This document shows positions 27,516 through 37,136 of a stretch of DNA of 64,000 bases, one piece after another. The notes under the pieces were generated by a model. It worked only from the letters and a program-made list of their open reading frames with translations, was not told the origin of the DNA and did not search any database. This stretch comes from AP-15 sp963818695 (GTDB taxonomy: Bacteria > Pseudomonadota > Alphaproteobacteria > ATCC43930 > CGMCC-115725). The position numbers were made by a program, and so were the translations under genes. The stretch lies in NCBI GenBank assembly GCA_963818695.1, contig CAWFTG010000003.1, forward strand, positions 124,001 to 188,000, written 5' to 3'. The number at the start of each line of letters is the position of its first letter. The first letter of the stretch is position 1.

Positions 27516-28343
27516 GTGTCCGGCAATGTGAACGGTGGCGAGATCTCTCCCGGAGAGGCGCAACTCGCGATCTCCGGCGTGTCAAAACACTTTGGCGGCG
27601 TGCGGGCGGTCGAGGCGGTGACGCTCTCGGTCCGCTCCGGCGAACTGATCTCGGTCATCGGCCCGAACGGCGCCGGCAAAACCTCGCTCCTCAACATGAT
27701 CAGCGGCTTCTATCGGCCCGACACCGGCGAAATCGTTTTTGCCGGCAAGGACATCACCGGCGCCCGTCCTTCGCAGGTCGCCGCGCTCGGGATCGCCCGC
27801 ACGTTCCAAAACATCGCGTTGTTCGCCGGCATGACGGTGCTCGACAACATCATGCTCGGGCGTCATGTGCACATGAAGGCCGGAGTGCTGTCCTCCTTCA
27901 TCTATTGGGGCCTGGCGCAGAAGGAGGAGATCGCCCATCGCGCGCGGGCAGAGGAGCTGATCGAGCTTCTCGAGCTCGAGGATTTGCGCAAGCAGCCGAC
28001 GAGTGGGCTGGCCTATGGCTTGCGGAAACGCGTCGAACTGGCGCGCGCGCTGGCGCTCGACCCGAAATTGCTGCTGCTCGACGAGCCGATGGGCGGCATG
28101 AACCAGGAAGAAAAAGAGGACATGGCCCGCTTCATCCTTGACGTGAACCAGCAATGGGGCACGACGGTGATCTTGATCGAGCACGACATGGCAGTGGTGA
28201 TGGACATCTCTGATCGCGTCGCCGTGCTCGACCGCGGCCGCAAAATCGCCGAGGGCAGCCCCGCGGAGGTGCAGCGTCATCCGGATGTGGTCCTCGCCTA
28301 TCTCGGCACCGCGAAAGAACGCCAGGAGGTGGCTGCCGCATGA
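27516..28343 (+). CDS. ABC transporter ATP-binding protein, LivG type
   Basis: About 275 residues of branched-chain amino-acid-type ATPase. Walker A GPNGAGKTS, Q-loop ARTFQNIALF, signature SGLAYGLRKRVELARAL (degenerate LSGGQ: SGLAYG), Walker B LLLLDEPMGGMN and the EHDM switch. The C-terminus (KIAEGSPAEVQRHPDVVLAYLG) is typical of LivG. The start is uncertain; GTG 27516 is used, with an ATG at 27477 also possible. It overlaps the acyl-CoA ligase by 4 nt. It leads the transporter operon that runs to 34536, diverging from the CobW gene. Confidence 0.9.
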   Translation: MSGNVNGGEISPGEAQLAISGVSKHFGGVRAVEAVTLSVRSGELISVIGPNGAGKTSLLNMISGFYRPDTGEIVFAGKDITGARPSQVAALGIARTFQNIALFAGMTVLDNIMLGRHVHMKAGVLSSFIYWGLAQKEEIAHRARAEELIELLELEDLRKQPTSGLAYGLRKRVELARALALDPKLLLLDEPMGGMNQEEKEDMARFILDVNQQWGTTVILIEHDMAVVMDISDRVAVLDRGRKIAEGSPAEVQRHPDVVLAYLGTAKERQEVAAA

Positions 28344-30272
28344 CGCAATCGACACTGCCGCGTCTGCTGCGGCGCAACGCCGAACAGATGGCGGCGCGGC
28401 CGGCGGTCCGCGAAAAGAACCACGGCATTTGGCAGACCTTTACCTGGGCACAGTACTGGGTTGAGGTGCGCGATTTCGCGCTGGGCCTGGCCGCGAACGG
28501 CTTTCGCCGCGGCGACAAGCTCGCGGTCATCGGCGACAACCGGCCGAGCCTCTACTGGGCGCAGCTGGCGGTCCAATGCCTTCGCGGTACCGCGGTGCCG
28601 ATGTACCAGGATTTCGATCGCCAGCGAGCTGGTTTTTGTGCTGAACCACGCCGAGGTTTCGGTCGTCGTCGCCGAAGACCAGGAACAGGTCGACAAGATC
28701 CTCTCGTTGCGAGCAGAGCTGCCGCATCTCGAACTCGTCGTCTATGACGATCCGAAAGGGCTGCGGCACTATTCCAGCAGCGGCCTCAAATCATTTGCCG
28801 AGATGCAGGCGGCCGGCCGCGAGTTCGGCGCGGCAAACCCGGGATACGTCGAGGCGGAGATCGATAACGGCGAGCCGGATGATCTGGCGCTCCTCACCTA
28901 CACTTCGGGGACTACCGGACGCCCAAAAGGGGTGATGCTGTCGCATGCCAATCTGCTGAGCTCTGCGCAGGGGTTTATCGCGGCTGAGGACATCCGCGTC
29001 ACTGACGACCTCTTGTGCTACCTGCCGATGGCGTGGATCGGCGACTCGCTGTTTTCGCTGGTGCTGACCCTGCTCGTCGGGTTCACCTGCAACTGTCCGG
29101 AGCGGCCGCAGACAGTGCAGCGTGATCTGCGCGAGCTCGGCCCGACGATCGCCATCGCGCCGCCGCGGATCTGGGAGAACATGCTGACCCAGCTGCGGGT
29201 CAGGGCGGCGGATTCGACGCCACTGAAGCGTCAGCTCTTCGAGTTCTTCCGCAAGCTCGCCGAGCGCGCGGAGCAGCGTAAAGGGGAAGGCAAACGCGCC
29301 TCGCTGATCTCCAGGCTCGGCCTTGCGCTCGGCGAGGTCCTGATCTACGGGCCGGTGCGCGACCAGCTGGGCTTGCGGCGGGCACGCTGGGTCTATACCG
29401 GCGGCGCGCCGCTTGGTCCCGATACCTTTCGGTTCTTCCGCGCGTTCGGGGTCAATATCAAACAGGTTTGGGGCTCGACCGAGCTTGCCGGTCTCGCCTC
29501 GTTACAGCGCGACGGCGAGGCGGACCCGGACACGGTCGGCCGGGTCACCCCGGGCTCCGAAGTGCGGATTGCCGAGGACGGCGAGGTGCTGATCCGCTCT
29601 GCCGCGGTGTTCAAGGGATATTACAAGCAGCCGGACGCCACCCGCGACACGATGACCGATGATGGCTGGTTGCGCAGCGGCGATTCCGGCTTTGTCGACC
29701 GCCGCGGCCACCTCGTGATCGTCGACCGCGCCAAAGATGTCGGCAAGCTCTCCGACGGCACGCCGTTCGCGCCCCAATTTGTCGAGAACAAGCTCAAATT
29801 CAGCCCGTTCATCGCCGAAGCGGTCGCTTTTGGCGATCGCCGGCCGTTCGTCGCGGCGATCGTCGCGATCGATTTGACGACGGTCGGGAACTGGGCGGAG
29901 CGGCGCAACATCGCCTATACCTCGTTCCAGGATTTGAGCGCCAAGCGCGAGGTGCGGCGCCTCATCGCCGAAGAGATCGCCGAGGTCAACGCCACTTTGC
30001 CGGCGGCCGCGCGGCTCCGGCGCTTTGTGCTGCTCAACAAGGAATTCGACGCCGACGACAACGAGATCACCCGCACGCGCAAGATCCGCCGCCGCTTCGT
30101 CGCCGAAAAATACGCCACCGTCATCGACGCGTTCTACAGCGGTGAGGCGGAGGTCGAGGTCACCACCGAAATCACCTACGAGGACGGCCGAAAGGCGACC
30201 CTGACCTCGACGATCGCGATCGAGGACATCCGCGAAATCGCGGAACCGGCCCGCGAACCGGTCTATGCCTGA
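28340..30272 (+). CDS. Long-chain acyl-CoA synthetase, AMP-binding (one frameshift)
   Basis: About 644 residues of FAA1/FadD15-type ligase. Present are LTYTSGTTGRPKGVMLSH, LPMAWIGD, KQVWGSTELAG (A5-type), DGWLRSGDSGFVD, VDRAKDVGKLSDGTPFAPQF and TRTRKIRRRFVAEKY with the catalytic Lys. The frame is broken near 28613 (GATTTCG), where one T appears extra, between GTAVPMYQD and SIASELVFVLNHAEV. It overlaps the ATPase start region by 4 nt and precedes the permease genes, so it is expressed with the transporter. Its substrate is likely an imported organic acid. Confidence 0.87.
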
Positions 30273-30285
30273 CAAAAATTCCTCT

Positions 30286-30390
30286 CGTCACCCCCGCGAA
30301 AGCGGGGGCCCAGAGCCTGCCCCTGGCTTGAACAGGGGGCATCTCTGCAAGTGCCCGCCGCCCTTGGATTCCCGCTTTCGCGGGAACGAC
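30286..30390. repeat. Palindromic intergenic repeat, about 105 bp
   Basis: Begins CGTCACCCCCGCGAAAGCGG and ends CCCGCTTTCGCGGGAACGAC, the two ends being inverted copies, each itself a small GAAA- or TTTC-loop hairpin. The interior contains GCCCCTGGCTTGAACAGGGG. It is nearly identical to 45735-45840 and shares its ends with 24094-24167. It lies between the acyl-CoA ligase and the permease genes. Confidence 0.93.
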
Positions 30391-30418
30391 GAAACCAAGG
30401 CGAAATCTGACCGCGCCC

Positions 30419-31318
30419 ATGCCTGAGTTCGAGTGGCAATTTACGCTGGTCCTGCTGACCAACGGCGTCATGATCGGGCTGATGTATGCGCTGATCGCGC
30501 TCGGCTTTGTGCTGATCTACAAGGCGACCGACGCGATCAATTTCGCGCAGGGCGAGTTTGTCATGTTCGCCGGGTTCATCGCCGCGGGGGCCGCCGAGCT
30601 CGCCGGCGCGCCATTCTGGGTCTCGGCGCTGCTCTCGGTCGCCGGCATGGTGGCATTGGGCTTCGGGCTCGAGCGCGTCGTGCTGCGGCCGTTGATTGGC
30701 CGCCCGATCATTGCTGTCGTGATGGCGACGATCGGCCTTGCCGCGGTATTGCGAGGCGGCGCGGTCTTGGCGTTTGGCGCTGGGACCCGGGCGATCGAGA
30801 TGCCGGTCAGCGACTCGCCGCTCTATCTCGGACCGGTCGCCCTCTCACAGGTCCAGCTCGTCGGCGCCACGGTCAGCATAGTCTTTCTCGCCACCTTCAG
30901 CTGGTTCTTCCTGAGGAGCCGGGTCGGCATCGCGATGCGGGCGGTGGCCGACAGCCAACAGGTGGCGATGGCGATGGGCATCAATGTCCAGCGCTATTTC
31001 GCACTCGCCTGGGCGATGGCTGGCGTCGTCTCCGCACTGGGCGGTGTCGTCTGGGGAGCGATGCTCGGGGTCGACAATCAGCTGGCGCTGGTCGGCCTCA
31101 AGGTTTTCCCGGTGGTGATACTCGGCGGCCTCGATTCGATCATCGGCGCAGTGGTCGGCGGGCTGATCGTCGGCATCGTGGAAAACCTCGCCGCCGGCTA
31201 TCTCGATCCCTATGTCGGCGGCGGCACCAAGGATTTCGCCCCTTACATCCTGATGATCGTGGCGCTGATGGTGCGGCCCGAGGGCATCTTCGGGCGGCGC
31301 CGGATCGAGCGTGTGTGA
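30419..31318 (+). CDS. Branched-chain amino-acid-type ABC permease, LivH
   Basis: A 299-residue inner-membrane permease with about eight spans. The family pattern is evident in LMYALIALGFVLIYKATDAI then NFAQGEFVMF, and SRVGIAMRAVADSQQVAMAM (the EAA-like loop that contacts the ATPase), then VFPVVILGGLDSIIGAVVGG. It forms the channel with the next gene's product. Spacing to the next gene is about 60 nt. Confidence 0.93.
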   Translation: MPEFEWQFTLVLLTNGVMIGLMYALIALGFVLIYKATDAINFAQGEFVMFAGFIAAGAAELAGAPFWVSALLSVAGMVALGFGLERVVLRPLIGRPIIAVVMATIGLAAVLRGGAVLAFGAGTRAIEMPVSDSPLYLGPVALSQVQLVGATVSIVFLATFSWFFLRSRVGIAMRAVADSQQVAMAMGINVQRYFALAWAMAGVVSALGGVVWGAMLGVDNQLALVGLKVFPVVILGGLDSIIGAVVGGLIVGIVENLAAGYLDPYVGGGTKDFAPYILMIVALMVRPEGIFGRRRIERV

Positions 31319-31378
31319 TGCGGTTCGTGGCCCGGCATCCCCGCCCTCCCGGGCCGCAGCGAGGCGGGTGAGGACGCC

Positions 31379-32446
31379 ATGTTCCATCGCGAGTCTGGGG
31401 TGTTCAAGACCGGCTACGCCGCCGACATGGCGCTCTATCCGCTGCCGATCGCCAAATGGGCGGTGGCGGCGTTCGCCGGGCTGTTCATCGCCATCGCGCC
31501 GCTCGCGTTCTCCGAATATTCTTTGTCGCTGCTCAATCTGTGCTTGGTCGCAATTGTCGGCGCGCTCGGCCTCAACATTCTCGTCGGCTATACCGGGCAA
31601 ATCTCGATCGGGCACGGCGCCTTCATGTCGGTGGGTGCGTATACCGCCGCCAATCTGATTGTGCGGCTTGGCCTGCCGTTCTGGATCACGATCCCCGCCG
31701 GCGGGCTGATGGCTGCGCTGATCGGCATCGTGGTCGGCATCCCGTCGCTGCGCATCAAGGGGATTTACCTGGCGATCGCGACCCTTGCTGCGCAGCTGAT
31801 TATCGAGTGGACGATCAATCACGTGACCTGGATCTCGGGCGGCGTGCAGTCCTCGATCGAGATCCCGCGCCCGTCCGTCTTTGGGATCCCCTTGACCTCG
31901 GAAGCCGAGATCTATGAGTTCCTGATGTTTTTTGCAGTGCTGGCGATCGTCGGCACCTTGAACCTGGTGCGCAGCCGCATCGGCCGCGCGTTCATCGCCG
32001 TGCGTGATCAGGACATCGCCGCCGAGATCATCGGCATCAACATCTTTCGTTACAAACTTTACGCGTTCGCGATCTCGTCTTTCTACGCCGGAGTCGCCGG
32101 CGTCTTGGAAAGCTATTATCTCGGGATTGCGAATTACGAGCAGTTCCAACTCGACGTCTCGATCGATTATTTGGCGATGGTGATCATCGGCGGCCTCGGC
32201 TCGGTACTCGGGTCAATCTTCGGCGCCGTCTTCGTCACGCTTTTGCCCATTGCCACCCGCTGGGCGCTGCAGTCCTCCGGCAGCCTGATCTTTTCGGAGG
32301 CCGATCTGGCAAACATCATCCCGAGCCTGCGGCTGGTGATCTTTGGCAGCCTGATCATCTTCTTCCTGGTCGTCGAGCCGGAGGGGTTGGCTCGGCTGTG
32401 GCGGAACATCCGCAACTACTTCCGCGTGTGGCCTTTTTCCTATTAA
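31379..32446 (+). CDS. Branched-chain amino-acid-type ABC permease, LivM
   Basis: A 355-residue permease. LNILVGYTGQISIGHGAFMS and GIPSLRIKGIYLAIATLAAQ are the standard LivM signatures; SRIGRAFIAVRDQDIAAEII is the ATPase-contact loop; DYLAMVIIGGLGSVLGSIFG closes the core. Long for the family because of an extra N-terminal segment (MFHRESGVFKTGYAADMALY). Partner of the LivH gene just before it. Confidence 0.93.
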   Translation: MFHRESGVFKTGYAADMALYPLPIAKWAVAAFAGLFIAIAPLAFSEYSLSLLNLCLVAIVGALGLNILVGYTGQISIGHGAFMSVGAYTAANLIVRLGLPFWITIPAGGLMAALIGIVVGIPSLRIKGIYLAIATLAAQLIIEWTINHVTWISGGVQSSIEIPRPSVFGIPLTSEAEIYEFLMFFAVLAIVGTLNLVRSRIGRAFIAVRDQDIAAEIIGINIFRYKLYAFAISSFYAGVAGVLESYYLGIANYEQFQLDVSIDYLAMVIIGGLGSVLGSIFGAVFVTLLPIATRWALQSSGSLIFSEADLANIIPSLRLVIFGSLIIFFLVVEPEGLARLWRNIRNYFRVWPFSY

Positions 32447-32474
32447 CTCGAGTGCAACGAAGGGAGGATCTTGG

Positions 32475-33728
32475 ATGACTAGCAAATCGATGACGCCGCT
32501 CGCGCTCATTGTGGGCGCGACGACCGCCCTCTGCCTCGCCGGGACGGCGACGGCCCAGGACAAGAAAATCGTGATCGGCGTGCAGTGCGACCGCACCGGC
32601 CCGACGCAGATCGTCGGCACGGTGCTGTGCCCGGCGATGCACGATTATTTCAACCTCGTCAATTCCAACCACATCCTCGACGGTTACACGGTCGACGCGC
32701 CGGAGATCGATACTGCGTACAAGGTGCCGCCGGCCATCGAAGCCTATGAGCACCAAAAGCAAGAGGGTGCTGTGATCATGTCCGTCTACGGCACGCCGCA
32801 GGCGCATGCGCTGAACGAGAGGATCGAGAAGGACGAGATCCCGTCGACGACGCCCGGTTTTGGCATCGCGGCATCTGCGGACGGCAAGAAATATCCTTAT
32901 CTGTTTCCGATCGCCGCGAGTTATTTCTCGCAGGGCGCCGCTGCCATCGATTTCGTCAAGAACAAACTGGGCGGCAATCTCAAGGGCAAGAAAATCGCCT
33001 ACATGTACTATGATAATCCTGCCGGTAAGGAGCCCCTGCCGGTCATCGAAGACCTGCAGAAGCAAGAGGGTTTTGAGCTGCGGACCTTCGCCGTGCCGCC
33101 GCCGGGTGTGGAAATGGGGGCGCAAATTCTCGACATCACGCAGCGTTATCGGCCTGACTTTGTAATCTCGCACCTATTTGGCCGTTCGCCATCGGTATCT
33201 ATCAAGGAACTCAAACGCAACGGCTACCCATTGTCGAAAGTGCTAGGCCTCGTCTGGGCCTCCGCCGAAGGCGACATCTTAGCGGCCGGCGGTTGGGCGG
33301 TCGCGCAGGGCTATAACACGATGCAGTTTGCCGGCGCCGGCGACGATTACCCGGTGCGCCAGCAAATCAAGGAGATGTACAAGAAGGAAGGAAAAGCACC
33401 GCCAAAAGAAATGGACGACACAGTGTACTACAACCGCGGCGTATTTCAGGCCGCAATCCAGGTCGAGGCACTCAAAAACGCGCTCAAACTGACGAACGGC
33501 AAAGAGCCGACCGGGACGGACGTAAAAAAGGGCTTCGAAGAAATCCATGACTTCACGCTCGGAGGTCTGGTCCCGCCGCTGCAGATCACGCCGGCCGACC
33601 ACGAAGGTGGCGGATATGTGCGGATCTTCCAGGTTAAGGGCGAGAAACTCGTCCCTGAGACGGATTGGTTCCGCGCCTACCGCGATGTCGTGTGGGACCA
33701 GGTCAAGGCCGCGGAGAAGACGCAATAG
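32475..33728 (+). CDS. ABC substrate-binding protein (type I periplasmic, LivK-like)
   Basis: A 417-residue binding protein with a signal peptide ending TATAQD near residue 29. The mature part, KIVIGVQCDRTGPTQIVGTV then DAPEIDTAYKVPPAIEAYEH, and a C-terminal DWFRAYRDVVWDQV fit the HAAT-type binding proteins of Bradyrhizobium-like bacteria. The ligand pocket motifs differ from true LIV-binding proteins, and with two acyl-CoA-type neighbours the ligand may be an aromatic or fatty acid. RBS AGGGAGG precedes ATG 32475. Confidence 0.9.
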   Translation: MTSKSMTPLALIVGATTALCLAGTATAQDKKIVIGVQCDRTGPTQIVGTVLCPAMHDYFNLVNSNHILDGYTVDAPEIDTAYKVPPAIEAYEHQKQEGAVIMSVYGTPQAHALNERIEKDEIPSTTPGFGIAASADGKKYPYLFPIAASYFSQGAAAIDFVKNKLGGNLKGKKIAYMYYDNPAGKEPLPVIEDLQKQEGFELRTFAVPPPGVEMGAQILDITQRYRPDFVISHLFGRSPSVSIKELKRNGYPLSKVLGLVWASAEGDILAAGGWAVAQGYNTMQFAGAGDDYPVRQQIKEMYKKEGKAPPKEMDDTVYYNRGVFQAAIQVEALKNALKLTNGKEPTGTDVKKGFEEIHDFTLGGLVPPLQITPADHEGGGYVRIFQVKGEKLVPETDWFRAYRDVVWDQVKAAEKTQ

Positions 33729-33741
33729 CAGGATCGTCCGA

Positions 33742-34536
33742 GTGCTGGCGCTCAACAATATCGAAGTCGTCTATGACGGCGTCATTTTGGTGCTGAAGGG
33801 CGTCTCGCTGTTCGCCGAGCAGGGCCGCATCACGACTCTGCTCGGCGCCAACGGCGCCGGCAAGACGACGACCTTGAAGGCGATATCGGGCCTGTTGCGC
33901 AGCGAGCGCGGGCAGGTGACCAAGGGCACGGTCGAGCTCGACGGCGCGCGGCTCGACCGGCTCCCGCCGCATGACGTCGTCAAGCATGGCGTGACCCAGG
34001 TCTTCGAAGGCAGGCGGGTGTTTGAGAACTTGACGGTCGAGGAAAACCTGGTCGCCGGCGCGCACACGCGTGGCGATTCCGCGGCCGTTCGGGACGGCAT
34101 CGACCGGGTCTACGACGCCTTCCCGGTGCTCAAGGAACGCCGACACAATCAGTCGGGCTATCTCTCGGGCGGCGAGCAGCAGATGCTTGTGATCGGCCGA
34201 GCGTTGATGTCCGATCCCAAGGTGATCCTGCTCGACGAGCCGTCCCTCGGCCTGGCGCCGCTGCTCGTCGAGGAGATCTTCGGGATCGTCCGACGGCTCA
34301 GGGACGAGCGCAACTTGACCGTGCTGCTCGTCGAGCAGAACGCAGCGCTCGCGCTCGATATCGCCGACCACGGTTACGTAATGGAGAACGGCCGCATCGT
34401 GCTCGAAGGCCCGGCCGACACCTTGCGCCAGAATTCCGATATCAGGGAGTTCTACCTGGGGCTCAACGAGGTCGGTGCCCGCAAATCCTACCGCGACGTC
34501 AAACATTACAAGCGGCGCAAACGCTGGCTGTCGTGA
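33742..34536 (+). CDS. ABC transporter ATP-binding protein, LivF type
   Basis: A 264-residue ATPase. Walker A GANGAGKTT, then the Q-loop in HGVTQVFEGRRVFENLTVEE, signature LSGGEQQMLVIGRAL, Walker B ILLDEPSLGLAP and LVEQNAALAL switch His equivalent. The GTG start at 33742 directly follows the binding-protein stop by 13 nt. The C-terminal YRDVKHYKRRKRWL basic tail is longer than usual. It completes the five-part transporter (two ATPases, two permeases, one binding protein). Confidence 0.93.
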   Translation: MLALNNIEVVYDGVILVLKGVSLFAEQGRITTLLGANGAGKTTTLKAISGLLRSERGQVTKGTVELDGARLDRLPPHDVVKHGVTQVFEGRRVFENLTVEENLVAGAHTRGDSAAVRDGIDRVYDAFPVLKERRHNQSGYLSGGEQQMLVIGRALMSDPKVILLDEPSLGLAPLLVEEIFGIVRRLRDERNLTVLLVEQNAALALDIADHGYVMENGRIVLEGPADTLRQNSDIREFYLGLNEVGARKSYRDVKHYKRRKRWLS

Positions 34537-34557
34537 GCTGGTGATGGAGCATCCCTA

Positions 34558-35559
34558 ATGCCGACGGCCCTCCCCCGCATCGCCGTTATCGGCACCGGCG
34601 GCACGATTTCTTCGCTCGGCGCGTCGAGCCTCGACGTGCTCGATTACCCTGATTTCGGGCAGAAGCTGACTTGCGAGGCCTTGCTCGACCGTTTTCCGGA
34701 GACCCGGCTCGTCGCCGATCCGAGGCCCGTGACCTTCCGCCAGGTGGGCAGCACTGATATCGGTCCCGAGGATTGGGTCGAGATCAGGTCGTTGATCCAT
34801 CGCATCGCGCGCAGCGAGCCTGCCGCCGCCGGGTTCGTCATTCCGCACGGCACCGCGACCCTCGAGGAAACCGCGTTTTTCCTAAACTTGACCCTCGCCA
34901 CGGCGCATCCCGTAGTGCTGGTCGGAGCGCAGCGCCCGGCCAGCGCGCTCGGCAGCGATGCCGGGATGAACCTTGTCAACGCACTGCGAGTTGCCGGCTC
35001 ATCCGATGCGCGAGGCAAGGGGGTTCTCGTAGTGCTCAACGACGAGATCCATGCCGCCCGCGATGTCGTCAAGACCTCGACCTACCGGGTTCAAACCTTC
35101 CGCTCGGTCGATTTCGGTGCGCTCGGCCATGTCGACGGTGACGGGGTGCACTTTTACCGCACCCCGTCGCGCGCCCACATGCCCGATACTCCCTTTGCGA
35201 GCCTCGATCTGACCGCACTGCCGCGCGTCGACATTGTGTATTCTTACGCTGGCGCCGATGGGGCATTGGTCGACGCCGCGGTCAAGGCCGGCGCGCGCGG
35301 CCTCGTCTCGGCCGGCTTTGCACCCGGGAGCCCGACGCCCGAGCAGCGCGCCGCCTTCGAGCGCGCCGCCAAATCCGGGGTCGTCGTCGTGCAATGCAGC
35401 CGCGCGACGGGCCGAGTCGCCCCCCGTCGGCGGCTGCGCGAGAGCGGCATCGTCGCCGGCGAGGACTTTACGCCGCAGAAGGCCCGCATATTGCTGATGC
35501 TCGCGCTGCTGGCGACCAACGACGTGGTCGAGATCCAGCGCGCGTTCCAAACCTATTAG
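34558..35559 (+). CDS. Asparaginase-family amidohydrolase
   Basis: A 333-residue type I/II asparaginase fold. The first threonine motif IGTGGTISSLG is at 11-21, the second site IPHGTATLEETA at 95-106, and AARDVVKT (the catalytic Lys) near 168-175. In canonical asparaginases the second motif is HGTDT, whose Asp binds the substrate amino group; here residue 100 is Ala, so the substrate may lack that amino group. No signal peptide. It follows LivF by 21 nt and could hydrolyse an imported amide. Confidence 0.87.
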   Translation: MPTALPRIAVIGTGGTISSLGASSLDVLDYPDFGQKLTCEALLDRFPETRLVADPRPVTFRQVGSTDIGPEDWVEIRSLIHRIARSEPAAAGFVIPHGTATLEETAFFLNLTLATAHPVVLVGAQRPASALGSDAGMNLVNALRVAGSSDARGKGVLVVLNDEIHAARDVVKTSTYRVQTFRSVDFGALGHVDGDGVHFYRTPSRAHMPDTPFASLDLTALPRVDIVYSYAGADGALVDAAVKAGARGLVSAGFAPGSPTPEQRAAFERAAKSGVVVVQCSRATGRVAPRRRLRESGIVAGEDFTPQKARILLMLALLATNDVVEIQRAFQTY

Positions 35560-35598
35560 CCCTCCCGCACTACGAGGATTTTGCCGGCCAGAGACATG

Positions 35599-36693
35599 AT
35601 CGGCTTCCAGGTGCTGGCGCGTGACGGCGCGGCGCGGCGCGGGCGGCTGACGACCGCTCACGGTGCTGCCGAAACGCCAACATTCATGCCGGTTGGCACC
35701 GCCGGCACGGTCAAGGCGATGACCCCCGAGGGGGTTGCGGCGACGGGTGCGCGGATCGTCCTCGGCAACACCTATCACCTGATGCTGCGTCCCGGTGCGG
35801 AGCGTATCGCGGCGCTCGGCGGCCTACACTGCTTCATGAATTGGCCATACGCGATCCTGACCGATTCCGGCGGTTTTCAGGTCATGTCATTGGCGGCCCG
35901 CCGGACCATCGCCGAAGCCGGCGTCACCTTTCGCTCGCATCTCGACGGCAGCCTCCACGAGCTGACGCCGGAACGGTCGATCGCGATCCAGCATCTGCTC
36001 GGCGCCGACATAACGATGGCGTTGGACGAGTGCACGCCCTACCCCTCACCGCGTGAGGCGGTCGAGAGCTCGATGGAATTGTCGACGCGTTGGGCCGAAC
36101 GCTCGCGCCGAGCGTTTGTCGAACGGCCCGGTCACGGCATATTCGGGATCCTCCAGGGCGGGGTCCACTCGGATCTGCGCCTGCGTTCAGCCGCGAAATT
36201 GATCGGCATCGGTTTCGATGGCTATGCGGTCGGGGGGCTGGCAATCGGGGAGGGGCAGGCGACGACCTTCGCAGTGCTCGATGCGACCGTTCCGGGATTA
36301 CCCGGGGACCGGCCGCGCTATCTGATGGGGGTCGGGAAACCTGCCGATTTGGTCGGCGCCGTGGCGCGCGGCATCGACATGTTCGATTGCGTATTGCCGA
36401 CGCGTTCGGGACGCACCGCGCAAGCCTTTACCCGGCGAGGCGTTGTGAACTTGCGCAACGCCCGCCACGCCGGCGACCCGGCGCCGCTCGACCCGGAATG
36501 CCCGTGCCCTGCTTGCACTGGGTACAGCTGCGCCTATCTCCACCATCTCAGCCGTGCCGGCGAGATCCTCGGGAGCATGCTGCTGACCGCGCATAATTTG
36601 CAATACTATGGCGATCTGATGGCCGCGATGCGGGCGGCGATCGAGGCCGGAACATTCGCCGATTTTGCCGCCGGTTTCGAGAGCGCCGAATGA
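35599..36693 (+). CDS. tgt: Queuine/preQ1 tRNA-guanine transglycosylase
   Basis: About 364 residues. The nucleophile Asp lies in AILTDSGGFQVMSL near residue 90, the substrate site in GGLAIGEGQ, and the second catalytic Asp in MFDCVLPTRSGRT. The zinc motif is CPCPACTGYSCAYLHHL. It exchanges G34 of Tyr, His, Asn and Asp tRNAs for preQ1. Start ATG 35599 is preferred over TTG 35581, though the best GAGG is too near for TTG and far for ATG. It overlaps queF by 4 nt (ATGA). Confidence 0.96.
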   Translation: MGFQVLARDGAARRGRLTTAHGAAETPTFMPVGTAGTVKAMTPEGVAATGARIVLGNTYHLMLRPGAERIAALGGLHCFMNWPYAILTDSGGFQVMSLAARRTIAEAGVTFRSHLDGSLHELTPERSIAIQHLLGADITMALDECTPYPSPREAVESSMELSTRWAERSRRAFVERPGHGIFGILQGGVHSDLRLRSAAKLIGIGFDGYAVGGLAIGEGQATTFAVLDATVPGLPGDRPRYLMGVGKPADLVGAVARGIDMFDCVLPTRSGRTAQAFTRRGVVNLRNARHAGDPAPLDPECPCPACTGYSCAYLHHLSRAGEILGSMLLTAHNLQYYGDLMAAMRAAIEAGTFADFAAGFESAE

Positions 36694-37136
36694 GCCTCAC
36701 CCACCTCGGACGCCGCTCGGCCCTGCCGGAATCGCCCGATGAGGCGGTGCTCGAGACGGTGGCCAACCCGCATCCCGGACTCCTCTATGCCGTGCGCTTC
36801 ACCTGCCCCGAATTCACTTCGCTGTGCCCGGTGACCGGTCAGCCCGATTTCGCCCACCTCGTCATCGATTATGTGCCCGAGGCAACGATCCTCGAGAGCA
36901 AGTCCTTGAAGCTTTATCTTGGCGCGTTTCGCAACCACGGCGCCTTTCACGAGGATTGCACATTGACGATTGCGCGCAGGCTAGTCGACACCCTAGCTCC
37001 AACATGGCTGCGGATCGGCGGTTATTGGTATCCCCGCGGCGGCATCCCGATCGACATCTTCTATCAGACCGGCGAGCCGCCCGCGGGGCTCTGGCTCCCC
37101 GATCCGGGCGTCGCTCCCTATCGCGGGCGAGGTTAA
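36690..37136 (+). CDS. queF: NADPH-dependent 7-cyano-7-deazaguanine reductase
   Basis: A 148-residue type I QueF (short form). The catalytic Cys 46 is in FTSLCPVTGQPDFAH, followed by ESKSLKLYLGAFRNHGAFHE and GIPIDIFYQTGEPP. It reduces preQ0 to preQ1, the base used by Tgt, so the pair is a queuosine operon joined by an ATGA overlap. Confidence 0.96.
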   Translation: MSLTHLGRRSALPESPDEAVLETVANPHPGLLYAVRFTCPEFTSLCPVTGQPDFAHLVIDYVPEATILESKSLKLYLGAFRNHGAFHEDCTLTIARRLVDTLAPTWLRIGGYWYPRGGIPIDIFYQTGEPPAGLWLPDPGVAPYRGRG

